Shown here: positions 14,692 to 21,876 of the stretch, piece by piece
How positions within the stretch are numbered: position 1 is the stretch's first letter
Layout: each line of letters starts with the position of its first letter
Assembly (NCBI GenBank): GCA_949287395.1
Contig: CASEFZ010000109.1
Location: 1-39,196 of the forward strand
DNA from: an uncultured Verrucomicrobiota bacterium
GTDB taxonomy: Bacteria > Verrucomicrobiota > Verrucomicrobiia > Opitutales > Intestinicryptomonadaceae
Direction of reading: 5' to 3'
Length of the DNA: 39,196 nt
The notes under the pieces: model-generated
The model's input: the letters and a program-made list of their open reading frames with translations, nothing else
Database searches by the model: none
What the model was told of the DNA's origin: nothing
Position numbers and translations under genes: made by a program

Positions 14692-17217
14692 CTAAAATTT
14701 CAAATTTACCCCAATTTTCATCATTCTGCCCATTCCGGGATAATATCCCGACGCCCACGCGCAGGAAATGTAGCGCTTGTCAAACGCATTTTCCACCGCA
14801 AGAAATAATGAACCATACCTGCTGAAATTGAAATTTATCTGGAAGTCTGCAAGCGCGTACGCGGGAATCTTCTCTATGAGGTTTGAATAATCGCTGCCCA
14901 CGCGCTGCTCCGACATAAAATTTAGGCGCGCCGAAATGGTTATCCACTCCAGCGGCCTTAGGTATGCGGAAATATTCCCGTAAAATTCAGGGACCAACGG
15001 CACGCTGTTGCCGTCGAACCGCCCTCCCTCAAATTGGGCCTTTACTGCTGAAAACATTGCGCCCACTCCCCAATATTGGGAATCGTAGCGCGCCTCTATG
15101 TCCGTACCGTAGCGCAAGGTGGGGGGCAAATTCGTGTTTATCCAATAGCTGTCGCCGTTGTCGCCGAACGCCTCGGCATAGGATATTTCGTCCCTCAAAT
15201 CCATCAAGAATACGCTTCCTACAAAGCTCCAACCGCCGGAAATATACTTTATTCCCACTTCATAATTCTGCCCGGTTTCAGGTTTGAGGCTGAAATTAAA
15301 CGGTATGACAAGGCCGCCATTTTGGTACGAGGCAATTTCGTCGGTGGTTGGATAGTGGTATATTTGGTCGAATTTAAAAAATATGGACGTATCGGAACGC
15401 AACCTCCAATTTGCCGCGAAATTCGCACCGAATCCGTCCATGCACTTAGAGGCGTTGTAGGAAGTCAGCGGATTAACCTTGGCGGGGTAGTTGGGGTTTT
15501 TCTCCGGAAAGTAGTGTGTCTGCCCGCCTATTATAACCGGGACCCAAATTGTTGGATATATCGACTCCGAAAAGTAGTCGGTGTTACGGGCGCTTATTTT
15601 CGAGGCGTCATACCGGCCCACCGCGGTTACTACAAGGCCGTCGCTAACTTCATAGTCGCCGCCAAAATAGGGCGCCAAAGAGGTGCGCCAAACTTTTGCA
15701 AAGCCTTTTAGATACTGCGCGTTGTCGCCAACTCCCGCTGCCTGGGCGGAAGAGTCTTTGAAATGCAACTTGTAGTCTATGTCGTCGTAAGTTCCGTCGA
15801 AACCCAACAACAGATGGCCGGATTGGCCTACATCGAACCTGTATCTCGGCATAACACTTCCAGTCCATTGGAAGTTTTGGCTTATTCCGCCCATATTCCA
15901 ATCTATGTCGCGGAAATTCGCCCCAAGGGCAATCTCGCCCTCTCCAATCGAAGATTTGTTTTTCAATACCGCTGTGTAGACGCCGTCTCTGGACCTCATG
16001 TTAGACCCTTTGCCGTCGCTCTTGCGGGGGTCGGAATGGTACTCTTCCAATGTGAGCGGGCCGGGAAAGTTTACAGAGGAGTCGGTGTAGTTTCCGGTGA
16101 GTATAAATTCGCTATTTGAGCCAAGCTCCCTCCCGAGGGAAATATTTGCGCTGGCGGCTCTGCTGGCCGAGTTTTCCCTCCAGCCGTCGCTTGAGAAATA
16201 GTTTACGTCGGTGGTAAAAAAATATTTTCCGTCGCGCCCGGATGCGTGCGCTGCAAGATTGTATGTTGAGTACTGCCCGTATATCCCCTGCGTCTGGACA
16301 TGCACTCCGTCCTCCTTTGCGCGGAGTGTCGTTATTTTTATAACTCCGCTCTCTGCCGACGAACCGTACAACGCGCTTTGAGAACCGCGCAATATCTCCA
16401 CGCTTTCCACATTGGAGAGCGGTATTTGCAGCCAGTTTATGCCGCCCATATCCGCGCGATTGAACCGCTGCCCGTCAACCATTACAAGCACGCGGGTGTG
16501 CGAATTCTCGCCAAAGCCGCGCATGGAAAATTCCCCAAACGAGTTAGAGCCCGTATAGGAGCGGAAATTCACATTCCCATATCGCGATATGACATCTGCC
16601 ACATTGTAGTACGGGCTCTCAGAAATCTTCCTGTCACCTATGAAGGTGGAATTTACCGGAGATTCCAGCGGCGCCGATTCAAACCTGTATGCGGTCACCG
16701 CAAATTCGTCCAAAACGCCGGGCTTCGCAGACTCTTTCCCGGACTGCAGTTTTTCAACCTCAACCCCCCCCGCAAAGCCGCCTCCAGCATTCCCAGCCCA
16801 TTGGGCGCCGCCCCCAAGGCCGGTCTTGGGATATTCCTCTAAATTTTCGCCCGGCAAAGGCTCCGAATCCACATTTGGAGAACCGCCAACGGCCTTGTTT
16901 TTTTCTGTTTTACCTTCCTTGCCTGCAAGGCTATGCGCATTTTGATTTCCCATTTTATCCGCAGCTTCGGGAACCGCACGCGCGCCGGCCGAAACAACCT
17001 CAGATCCCGTCGCTGAAGCCACTTCTTCGCGCTTTCCAGCGGCTGCGACGGCGCCTGAGATGCCAGCGGCGCTTGCGGAACGGATATCCTCACCGCCGGC
17101 AAACTCCGCACCAGCAGAGGATAGATTTTTAGCGAAAGTTCCGCCAAATGCGCGCGGCTGCGAAATGCACACAGCCGCAAGCGCAAAAAAGCATAAAACT
17201 GAAAAGCGAACGCGCAT
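14692..17217 (-). CDS. btuB: TonB-dependent outer-membrane receptor, BtuB-like (cobalamin)
   Basis: Predicted 841-residue TonB-dependent receptor. The signal peptide (about 1-24) is followed by an unusual 145-residue Ala/Gly/Glu-rich linker (about 25-168), a TonB-box-like DEFAVTAYRFE (170-180), the plug (about 183-298, with VLVMVDGQRFNRADMGGINW and VESVEILRGSQSALYGSSAESGVI), then a 22-strand-type barrel ending GRMMKIGVNLKF with a terminal Phe. The start at 17217 overlaps the previous stop as TAATG. A longer in-frame start at 17283 would overlap that gene and has no signal peptide. Its position behind a cobalamin riboswitch assigns the substrate as cobalamin or another corrinoid; the protein alone would allow other ligands. 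Confidence 0.88.
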   Translation of the reverse strand: MRVRFSVLCFFALAAVCISQPRAFGGTFAKNLSSAGAEFAGGEDIRSASAAGISGAVAAAGKREEVASATGSEVVSAGARAVPEAADKMGNQNAHSLAGKEGKTEKNKAVGGSPNVDSEPLPGENLEEYPKTGLGGGAQWAGNAGGGFAGGVEVEKLQSGKESAKPGVLDEFAVTAYRFESAPLESPVNSTFIGDRKISESPYYNVADVISRYGNVNFRSYTGSNSFGEFSMRGFGENSHTRVLVMVDGQRFNRADMGGINWLQIPLSNVESVEILRGSQSALYGSSAESGVIKITTLRAKEDGVHVQTQGIYGQYSTYNLAAHASGRDGKYFFTTDVNYFSSDGWRENSASRAASANISLGRELGSNSEFILTGNYTDSSVNFPGPLTLEEYHSDPRKSDGKGSNMRSRDGVYTAVLKNKSSIGEGEIALGANFRDIDWNMGGISQNFQWTGSVMPRYRFDVGQSGHLLLGFDGTYDDIDYKLHFKDSSAQAAGVGDNAQYLKGFAKVWRTSLAPYFGGDYEVSDGLVVTAVGRYDASKISARNTDYFSESIYPTIWVPVIIGGQTHYFPEKNPNYPAKVNPLTSYNASKCMDGFGANFAANWRLRSDTSIFFKFDQIYHYPTTDEIASYQNGGLVIPFNFSLKPETGQNYEVGIKYISGGWSFVGSVFLMDLRDEISYAEAFGDNGDSYWINTNLPPTLRYGTDIEARYDSQYWGVGAMFSAVKAQFEGGRFDGNSVPLVPEFYGNISAYLRPLEWITISARLNFMSEQRVGSDYSNLIEKIPAYALADFQINFNFSRYGSLFLAVENAFDKRYISCAWASGYYPGMGRMMKIGVNLKF

Positions 17218-18179
17218 TACCTGGCAAACCTGCGCCTCAAATACACGAATGCAAGAACGAGCGCCCCCGCAAGAACCGCGCATTCCGAAGGCTCGGGAAC
17301 GTTAAAAACAACGTTGTCTATGGCTACGTAGGCAGGCGCTGTCATGCCGTAGTCGTTGGAAAAACTCGATATTATGGAAAAGCCCAGACCGGCAGACTCC
17401 CCGTCTGAATTCAGGCCAGATATATCAACAGTCAGCCATTGGTCGGCATTCTCTATTAGCCCGGAAACTTCGCCGTCGATGTTTTGCGCAAGAACAACGT
17501 CCTCGTAATTGTCGGTCCACTCACCTGCCGAATCAAGTTCGTATATGCGCAAGACATAAAAAGCCCCATTGGTGTTATATATGTTTTTAAAGTCGCTTGT
17601 GGGATCGTCGGGATCGACTCTCCCTATAACCGCATCTCCGTTTACAAGGGATTCGTAAACATAGGAGGTAAGCGTCACATCTATGCTGTAAAACTCCACA
17701 GGAGTGTCCACAAGCAAACTTGTGACGTTCGGAAAGCCCCCGTAAGAGCCCGAGCAATACGCATCGCCCCACGCTGGATCGCCTGAAAGCTGGTAGGGCG
17801 CCCAAGTATCGGGGGCCGACGTAGGCAAATACAGCACCGCAAAATTGTTCCCCGAAGCGGCGCCGCCAGGCTTTACATTCAGGTCGTTGTTCTGGCCGGT
17901 CCCGGTGGAAAGCTTGCTGTTAGAAACGGCGCCTCCGGCCCAATATCCGCTATTGCCCTGGTCGTAGGGGGTGGAGTCGAAAAAATACTCCAAGCTCGCG
18001 TTGACACTCCCGGACGCCGTCTGAAAGGCGCCTGCGCCTATGGAATTTGCGATCTGCAAATCTTTCGTCGAAGACGGCAATGGCCCCGCCACATCCTCGA
18101 AGCCGAAAACGTCCGCAAACGCCGTTCCGGAAATAATGCACGACGCCGCAAGCGCCGCCATAACTACTCTGATATTCAT
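17217..18179 (-). CDS. DUF4465-like PEP-CTERM protein, first gene of cobalamin operon
   Basis: A 320-residue exported protein. The signal peptide is about residues 1-22 (MNIRVVMAALAASCIISGTAFA). The C-terminal PEP-CTERM tail at 294-320 reads VPEPSECAVLAGALVLAFVY then LRRRFAR. The body resembles DUF4465 (FGFEDV at the start, later YWAGGAVSNSKL, NNFAVLYLP, VEFYSIDVTLTSYVY, WLTVDISGLN, GMTAPAYVAIDNVVF), a domain often met in surface proteins. The start at 18179 is preceded by AAAGGAAA 6 bases upstream. The frame is open further upstream but runs through the riboswitch, so that part is rejected. The next gene overlaps by one base (TAATG). Likely role, inferred from context: a surface-held corrinoid-binding partner of the receptor, similar in role to BtuG/BtuH lipoproteins of Bacteroides. 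Confidence 0.85.
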   Translation of the reverse strand: MNIRVVMAALAASCIISGTAFADVFGFEDVAGPLPSSTKDLQIANSIGAGAFQTASGSVNASLEYFFDSTPYDQGNSGYWAGGAVSNSKLSTGTGQNNDLNVKPGGAASGNNFAVLYLPTSAPDTWAPYQLSGDPAWGDAYCSGSYGGFPNVTSLLVDTPVEFYSIDVTLTSYVYESLVNGDAVIGRVDPDDPTSDFKNIYNTNGAFYVLRIYELDSAGEWTDNYEDVVLAQNIDGEVSGLIENADQWLTVDISGLNSDGESAGLGFSIISSFSNDYGMTAPAYVAIDNVVFNVPEPSECAVLAGALVLAFVYLRRRFAR

Positions 18180-18344
18180 TGTGTTTCCTTTCTGATTTCT
18201 TCGAAGCAGATTGGGAAGCATCCGCAAACGAACAGGGAAACACAAAACACGCCGAATGTACGCCAATAAAAACGCACACCACGAAAACGGCATACAAAAA
18301 AACAACCGCGCGCCCGCAATTCCATGCTCGAGAACTGGACAGGA

Positions 18345-18570
18345 CATCCGCATACACACGTCTTCTGGCTCGTTCCACAGCCGATGCAAACGCATCGGCA
18401 CCAGCCGGCCTTCCCATCTTTCGACAGTGGCTTGGGCAATTCGGAAACTTACAGCGGCGAGACCGCGCCCGATTTTAACGGGACTTCCGTTTGTGTGCGA
18501 ATAAAGATTCTGGAGCTGACTATCAGCCCACATTCCCAAAGAACTTGGACACACCTCTCCCACCTCGGGT
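18345..18570 (-). promoter_or_regulatory. Cobalamin riboswitch
   Basis: Read on the minus strand, the leader holds the conserved cobalamin-riboswitch blocks in the right order. There is a GGAAG segment, then a CCCG...CGGG arm and GCGCGGTCTCGCCGCTGT at about 18451-18490 (B12-box region). GCCACTG then GGGAAGGC lie at about 18409-18432. GAGCCAGAAGACGTG at 18358-18372 corresponds to the usual GAGYCAGGARACCTG. The 5' part (about 18500-18570) can form the outer stems, but its exact limit is uncertain. It lies about 165 bases upstream of the first operon ATG. A U-tract near 18295-18302 follows it, but I see no clear terminator stem, so control may be at translation or through a less obvious structure. 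Confidence 0.9.
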
Positions 18571-18941
18571 TAGATTTGTCAACTTTTTTTTACTCCGCCG
18601 AACCCAACCAGTAGCGCCGCAACAAACTTAAAAATTTTACAGTTCCTTTAGAAAAAAGTCCTTGAACGTTTTTCAGGACCGCCGCCTCAATCGAACACAT
18701 TATCCGAAAGCGCCACTTAAAACTTAAGGGCACTTCTCAATCTTTCGACGCACCTCCCCCTTAAGACTCCTTAAGAGCTGCAATATGCGCAAACCAACCG
18801 GCAAGAGCCCCCCCCGCTTCGGCAATCTGCCCGCTTAAAAGGCCTACACACACCCCCTGAAACAAACTTCAGGCCACACTGGGCGCCCCGCTGAAATCCC
18901 GCATATCTGCAAGCCAATCTGCCAAGACAGCCCGAAAAGCC
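18571..18941. other. Gene-free stretch upstream of the riboswitch
   Basis: No gene is visible in these 370 bp. It holds the terminator of the 18942-19730 gene (18652-18679) and must hold the promoter of the cobalamin operon. A TTGACA on the minus strand (18582-18577) is the only clear -35-like element, without a matching -10. The stretch 18690-18900 is C/A-rich on the plus strand and otherwise featureless. Confidence 0.45.
18652..18679 (-). terminator. Intrinsic terminator of the 18942-19730 gene
   Basis: On the minus strand GTCCT-GAA pairs with TTC-AGGAC around a short loop, with one bulged base, and runs straight into TTTTTT. It lies about 260 bases after the stop codon of the secreted protein gene and would shield the cobalamin operon from readthrough. 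Confidence 0.6.
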
Positions 18942-19730
18942 CTACATTTCAAGCCCCTCAAACCCGCTGAAATTAAATGGATTCGGGATCTCCTGGCGCC
19001 TTATCGGCTTGCCCTTTTTAAACACTACCGACATTGCATCTATTTCCAGACGGACTTTATCGGAAGGCTTTATTTTGCAAAATTTGCTATCATACGAAAA
19101 ACCAACCCCAACCTTGCGCTCTTCTCCGGCCTTCAAAATGCTGCCCAATCCAACTGGCATTTCCTCGGATGCAATAACCTTCCCGTCGGCCTCGTTTACG
19201 CATCGGAAGTTCATGGTTACGCTTTTTATCTGCTTGGAAAATCCGTTTTTCACCACAAACTCCGCGCTGGGCTTAACGTCGGTAAAAACCAGTTTTGCGC
19301 CGGATGCGGAAAGCGCCTCAAGCGATTTGTTCAACCTCTGAGCCTCAAACATGCTCTCAAAACATTTCGAGCACTCCTTTGAATAGGCAAGGGCCCTCTG
19401 TGCCGACGCCTTCTTGTTTATGTCGTTTCCGCGAATTCTCCCTGAAATTATAAAATTCAGGTTTTTTGCCAAAGTTAGGATATCTCTGGGCCTCTTGCCG
19501 TCGAACACCTTGTAAAAATCCTCACCGGACATCTCAAAGTTATGCGCCGCAATAATTGCGACGGCATCTATGTACACCTTTTTATTCTTGGCGTCTTTAA
19601 TCGCATCAAGAGTCGAGCAAACGCTGCGCAAAAGCGCTCCGGAGGAGTCTACCTTATAGACCTGCGCATTCGACCATGCAGGCGCAGACACAAATGCTAA
19701 AATAACAACTAAAAACCTAACAAATCTCAT
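18942..19730 (-). CDS. Secreted protein of unknown function
   Basis: A 262-residue protein with a clear signal peptide (MRFVRFLVVILAFVSAPAWSNAQ) and no lipobox or sorting tail, so probably periplasmic. Residues 30-100 are helical and include FYKVFDGKRPRDILTLAKN, faintly like small bacterial lipoproteins of the DUF6694 type. The region from about 140 onward (AKLVFTDVKPSAEFVVKN, VTMNFRCVNEADGKVI, LEIDAMSVVFKKGKPIRR) looks like a beta-sandwich. I assign no function. It is transcribed alone from a recognisable promoter, with GGAG 7 bases before the ATG, and its terminator is at 18652-18679. Confidence 0.75.
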   Translation of the reverse strand: MRFVRFLVVILAFVSAPAWSNAQVYKVDSSGALLRSVCSTLDAIKDAKNKKVYIDAVAIIAAHNFEMSGEDFYKVFDGKRPRDILTLAKNLNFIISGRIRGNDINKKASAQRALAYSKECSKCFESMFEAQRLNKSLEALSASGAKLVFTDVKPSAEFVVKNGFSKQIKSVTMNFRCVNEADGKVIASEEMPVGLGSILKAGEERKVGVGFSYDSKFCKIKPSDKVRLEIDAMSVVFKKGKPIRRQEIPNPFNFSGFEGLEM

Positions 19731-19760
19731 ATTCAGTCTCCATATCTATTTATATCTCCT

Positions 19761-19788
19761 ATAATATTCTAATACTCACAATTTACAA
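19761..19788 (-). promoter_or_regulatory. Sigma-70-type promoter for the 18942-19730 gene
   Basis: On the minus strand TTGTAA (19788-19783) and TATTAT (19766-19761) are separated by 16 bases, about 30 bases before the ATG at 19730. The surrounding sequence is A/T-rich. Confidence 0.55.
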
Positions 19789-19847
19789 TAAAAAAATTTT
19801 TTGCACCCCGAAAAACCGCCGTGCGGAAATTTGTTCAGAATTATATC

Positions 19848-19875
19848 TTGACTTGAAACAAGCCAAATAAAGAAT
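19848..19875 (+). promoter_or_regulatory. Candidate promoter for the NhaD-type transporter
   Basis: TTGACT (19848-19853) and AAGAAT (19870-19875) are 16 bases apart. The -35 is good and the -10 is moderate. It would give a leader of about 190 bases before the ATG at 20073. Confidence 0.45.
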
Positions 19876-20072
19876 AAACCGCATTGTGCGCAGCACACGG
19901 ATTCCAGCGTGCCTTTGGGCATGTGGGTGTTGCCGTTGAAAAATTGCCCTTGTGCGAAAATGCGGCGGAGGGCGGTTTTTTTGTTGCGTGCGCATCCAGG
20001 CACTTGGAATTCAGGGTGTTCACGCCTACGGCTCTGCACCCTTTGAACCTGAAAGCCAATAGGGAAATTTTC
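19876..20072 (+). other. Long 5' leader of the NhaD-type gene with a hairpin next to the ribosome site
   Basis: The leader is unusually long for this compact region. AGGGTG (20013-20018) pairs with CACCCT (20037-20042), and an inner GCC (20024-20026) pairs with GGC (20030-20032), just before the AGGGA ribosome site of the gene. The frame is open through it, but the encoded residues do not resemble a transporter N-terminus. A structured, possibly regulatory leader is an inference; I do not recognise a known riboswitch. Confidence 0.35.
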
Positions 20073-21395
20073 ATGACTTATCTTCAGACATTCGCGGAAC
20101 AATACAACGTGTGGATATCGGCAGGTATACTGCTATTGGCGTATATATTCATCGCCACGGAAAAGATGCCGAAAGTTACGGTGGCGCTAATCGGCGCGGT
20201 GGCAACAATAGCTTTCGGGCTTGTCAGCCAGGAGAAATTTACGGGTGGAAAGATAAATTCGGACTACTTTATAAATTTTGTGGATTTCAACGTAATATTC
20301 TTGTTGATATCCATGATGGTTATAGTGGCGATAACAGCCTCGAGCGGGGTGTTTGAACGCGGCGCCGCATTTATGCTGAAACTCGCCGGCGGCGGGGCCA
20401 TGCGCGCAATGTTTGTACTCGGGATCTTCACGGCGGTATTGAGCGCTTTTCTCGACAATGTCACAACTGTAATACTGGTCATTCCCATGACTTTTTCCAT
20501 AGCGGAAAAATTCAAGATGTCGCCCGTACCGTTCCTTCTTTTAGAAGTATTTGCATCGAACATAGGCGGCACGGCGACGCTCATAGGGGATCCTCCAAAC
20601 ATCATCATCGGAAGCGCCGCAAACCTCTCATTCTCTGATTTCATAAATCAGCTGAGCGGAATAGTAATAGCCATATTGCTTGTTGTGACATCCACAATCA
20701 TCTTTATTTTCCGCAAGCAGTTGCGCGCCGCGCCAAGGCTCTCGAAAGAGACTCTCGACCAGTTTGTGGCAAACACTCCAATCCAGAAAAAGAAAGCGAT
20801 AAGGTCGCTTGCGGTATTGGCGCTGGTAATTGTCGGTTTTATAGCCCGCGACCAAATAGGGCTTGACACGTGCGTTGTTGCGATATTGGGAGCGTCGGTA
20901 CTCCTCCTATTTGAAAAGCCGAGCAATATATTTAGGGAAGTTGAATGGAATACCATACTGTTTTTTATAGGACTGTTTGTGATAATAGGCGGCCTTGAAG
21001 CCTCGGGCGGGATAAAGATGATGGCAAACGCCCTCGTGTCGGCAACTGAAGGATCAAGGGGGCTTACGTCTATGATAATACTCTGGGGTTCGGGGATAAT
21101 ATCTGGATTTATAGACAACATACCGTTTACCGCAACGATGGCCCCCATGATATCGCAAATACAGGCGACTGTCGGTGTCGAATACGCAAAACCCTTGTGG
21201 TGGTGCCTTTCGCTGGGCGCGTGTCTTGGCGGAAATCTCACTATCATAGGTGCGGCTGCAAATGTGATTGTGTCTGAAAATGCCGCCCAGCACGGGCACA
21301 CAATAAAGTTTTTGGAATTTTTCAAATACGGCATAATAGTGGTATTGATATCGCTGGTGATGAGCTCGGCGTATATATGGCTGGAGTTTCTCTAA
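20073..21395 (+). CDS. ArsB/NhaD-family ion transporter
   Basis: A 440-residue inner-membrane protein of the ion transporter superfamily (ArsB, NhaD, P-protein). It has about 11-12 membrane segments. Two inverted-repeat halves each carry a DN motif: FLDNVTTVILVIP (residues 127-139) and FIDNIPFTATMAP. They also carry the matching re-entrant motifs SNIGGTATLIGDPPNIIIG (162-180) and LGACLGGNLTIIGAAANVI. These are hallmarks of NhaD-like Na+/H+ antiporters and related carriers; the ion cannot be fixed from sequence. The start at 20073 has AGGGA 8 bases upstream. The open frame continues 63 codons upstream but without membrane character. It is divergent from the secreted protein gene. Confidence 0.87.
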   Translation: MTYLQTFAEQYNVWISAGILLLAYIFIATEKMPKVTVALIGAVATIAFGLVSQEKFTGGKINSDYFINFVDFNVIFLLISMMVIVAITASSGVFERGAAFMLKLAGGGAMRAMFVLGIFTAVLSAFLDNVTTVILVIPMTFSIAEKFKMSPVPFLLLEVFASNIGGTATLIGDPPNIIIGSAANLSFSDFINQLSGIVIAILLVVTSTIIFIFRKQLRAAPRLSKETLDQFVANTPIQKKKAIRSLAVLALVIVGFIARDQIGLDTCVVAILGASVLLLFEKPSNIFREVEWNTILFFIGLFVIIGGLEASGGIKMMANALVSATEGSRGLTSMIILWGSGIISGFIDNIPFTATMAPMISQIQATVGVEYAKPLWWCLSLGACLGGNLTIIGAAANVIVSENAAQHGHTIKFLEFFKYGIIVVLISLVMSSAYIWLEFL

Positions 21396-21832
21396 TTTCC
21401 ACGCGCGGCAATTTTCGCCTTTAAGGGGCCGCTTCGGATAAAATCAAGAGGAGGCCAGCGTTAAAAAGCGGCGTTTCGCCGGCGCGGGCAAAACAGGCAT
21501 GGTATGTGGGGGAAATAGCGCACCCATTTGAGGCCTTGCAACGGCAATCCTGCAAAAGATATTTCCCGCCTAATTCCCTCGCAGGCGCATTTTTTGGAAA
21601 TAAAAAACTGGGAAAGCGCTTTCTTGCGCAGGCCTAAAGAGACGCGCCTTGTATCCGGCAAATCTAACTAACGCGCCTTCCGCCGGGTGGCACGCGGTAA
21701 AAACCGATAATTAAAAAACTGCTCCAAGAATCCGCCCCACTAACGGGCTGGCAAATTTTAATAAATAAAAAAATGTAACTTCCCCCTTTGGCGCCTGCCG
21801 CATGCGCCGCCGCTTGGCCCAGCAATAAAAAA
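21396..21832. other. Intergenic region between convergent transporter and SGNH genes
   Basis: About 440 bp without a supported gene. A 66-codon frame on the minus strand (21461-21661) has no ribosome site and basic, Cys-rich composition and is not believed. Several short A/T-rich blocks are present, including a run of A/T around 21755-21775. The only clear signal is the terminator that follows. Confidence 0.45.
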
Positions 21833-21853
21833 GGCGCCCCGAGCCGGGGCGCC
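21833..21853 (-). terminator. GC-rich intrinsic terminator of the SGNH-queH unit
   Basis: A perfect 9-bp stem, GGCGCCCCG (21833-21841) with CGGGGCGCC (21845-21853), has a 3-base loop. On the minus strand it is followed by TTTTTTATT, and it starts 24 bases after the SGNH stop codon. Confidence 0.93.
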
Positions 21854-21876
21854 AAATTAGGTTAACTTAAATCCGC

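Noticed and set aside
17218-17283. Upstream start of the TonB-dependent receptor
   Set aside because: It would overlap the preceding gene by 67 bases and hide the signal peptide that starts at 17217.
18180-18563. In-frame upstream extension of the DUF4465-like gene
   Set aside because: It runs through the cobalamin riboswitch. The ATG at 18179 has a good ribosome site and starts a clean signal peptide.
18577-18582. TTGACA as a firm -35 of the cobalamin operon
   Set aside because: No -10-like hexamer is found at 16-18 bases; kept only as a note.
19884-20072. Upstream extension of the NhaD-type transporter
   Set aside because: No membrane character; the ATG at 20073 has an AGGGA site and a normal transporter N-terminus.
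21461-21661. 66-codon minus-strand frame in the intergenic region
   Set aside because: No ribosome site, basic Cys-rich composition, no recognisable family.
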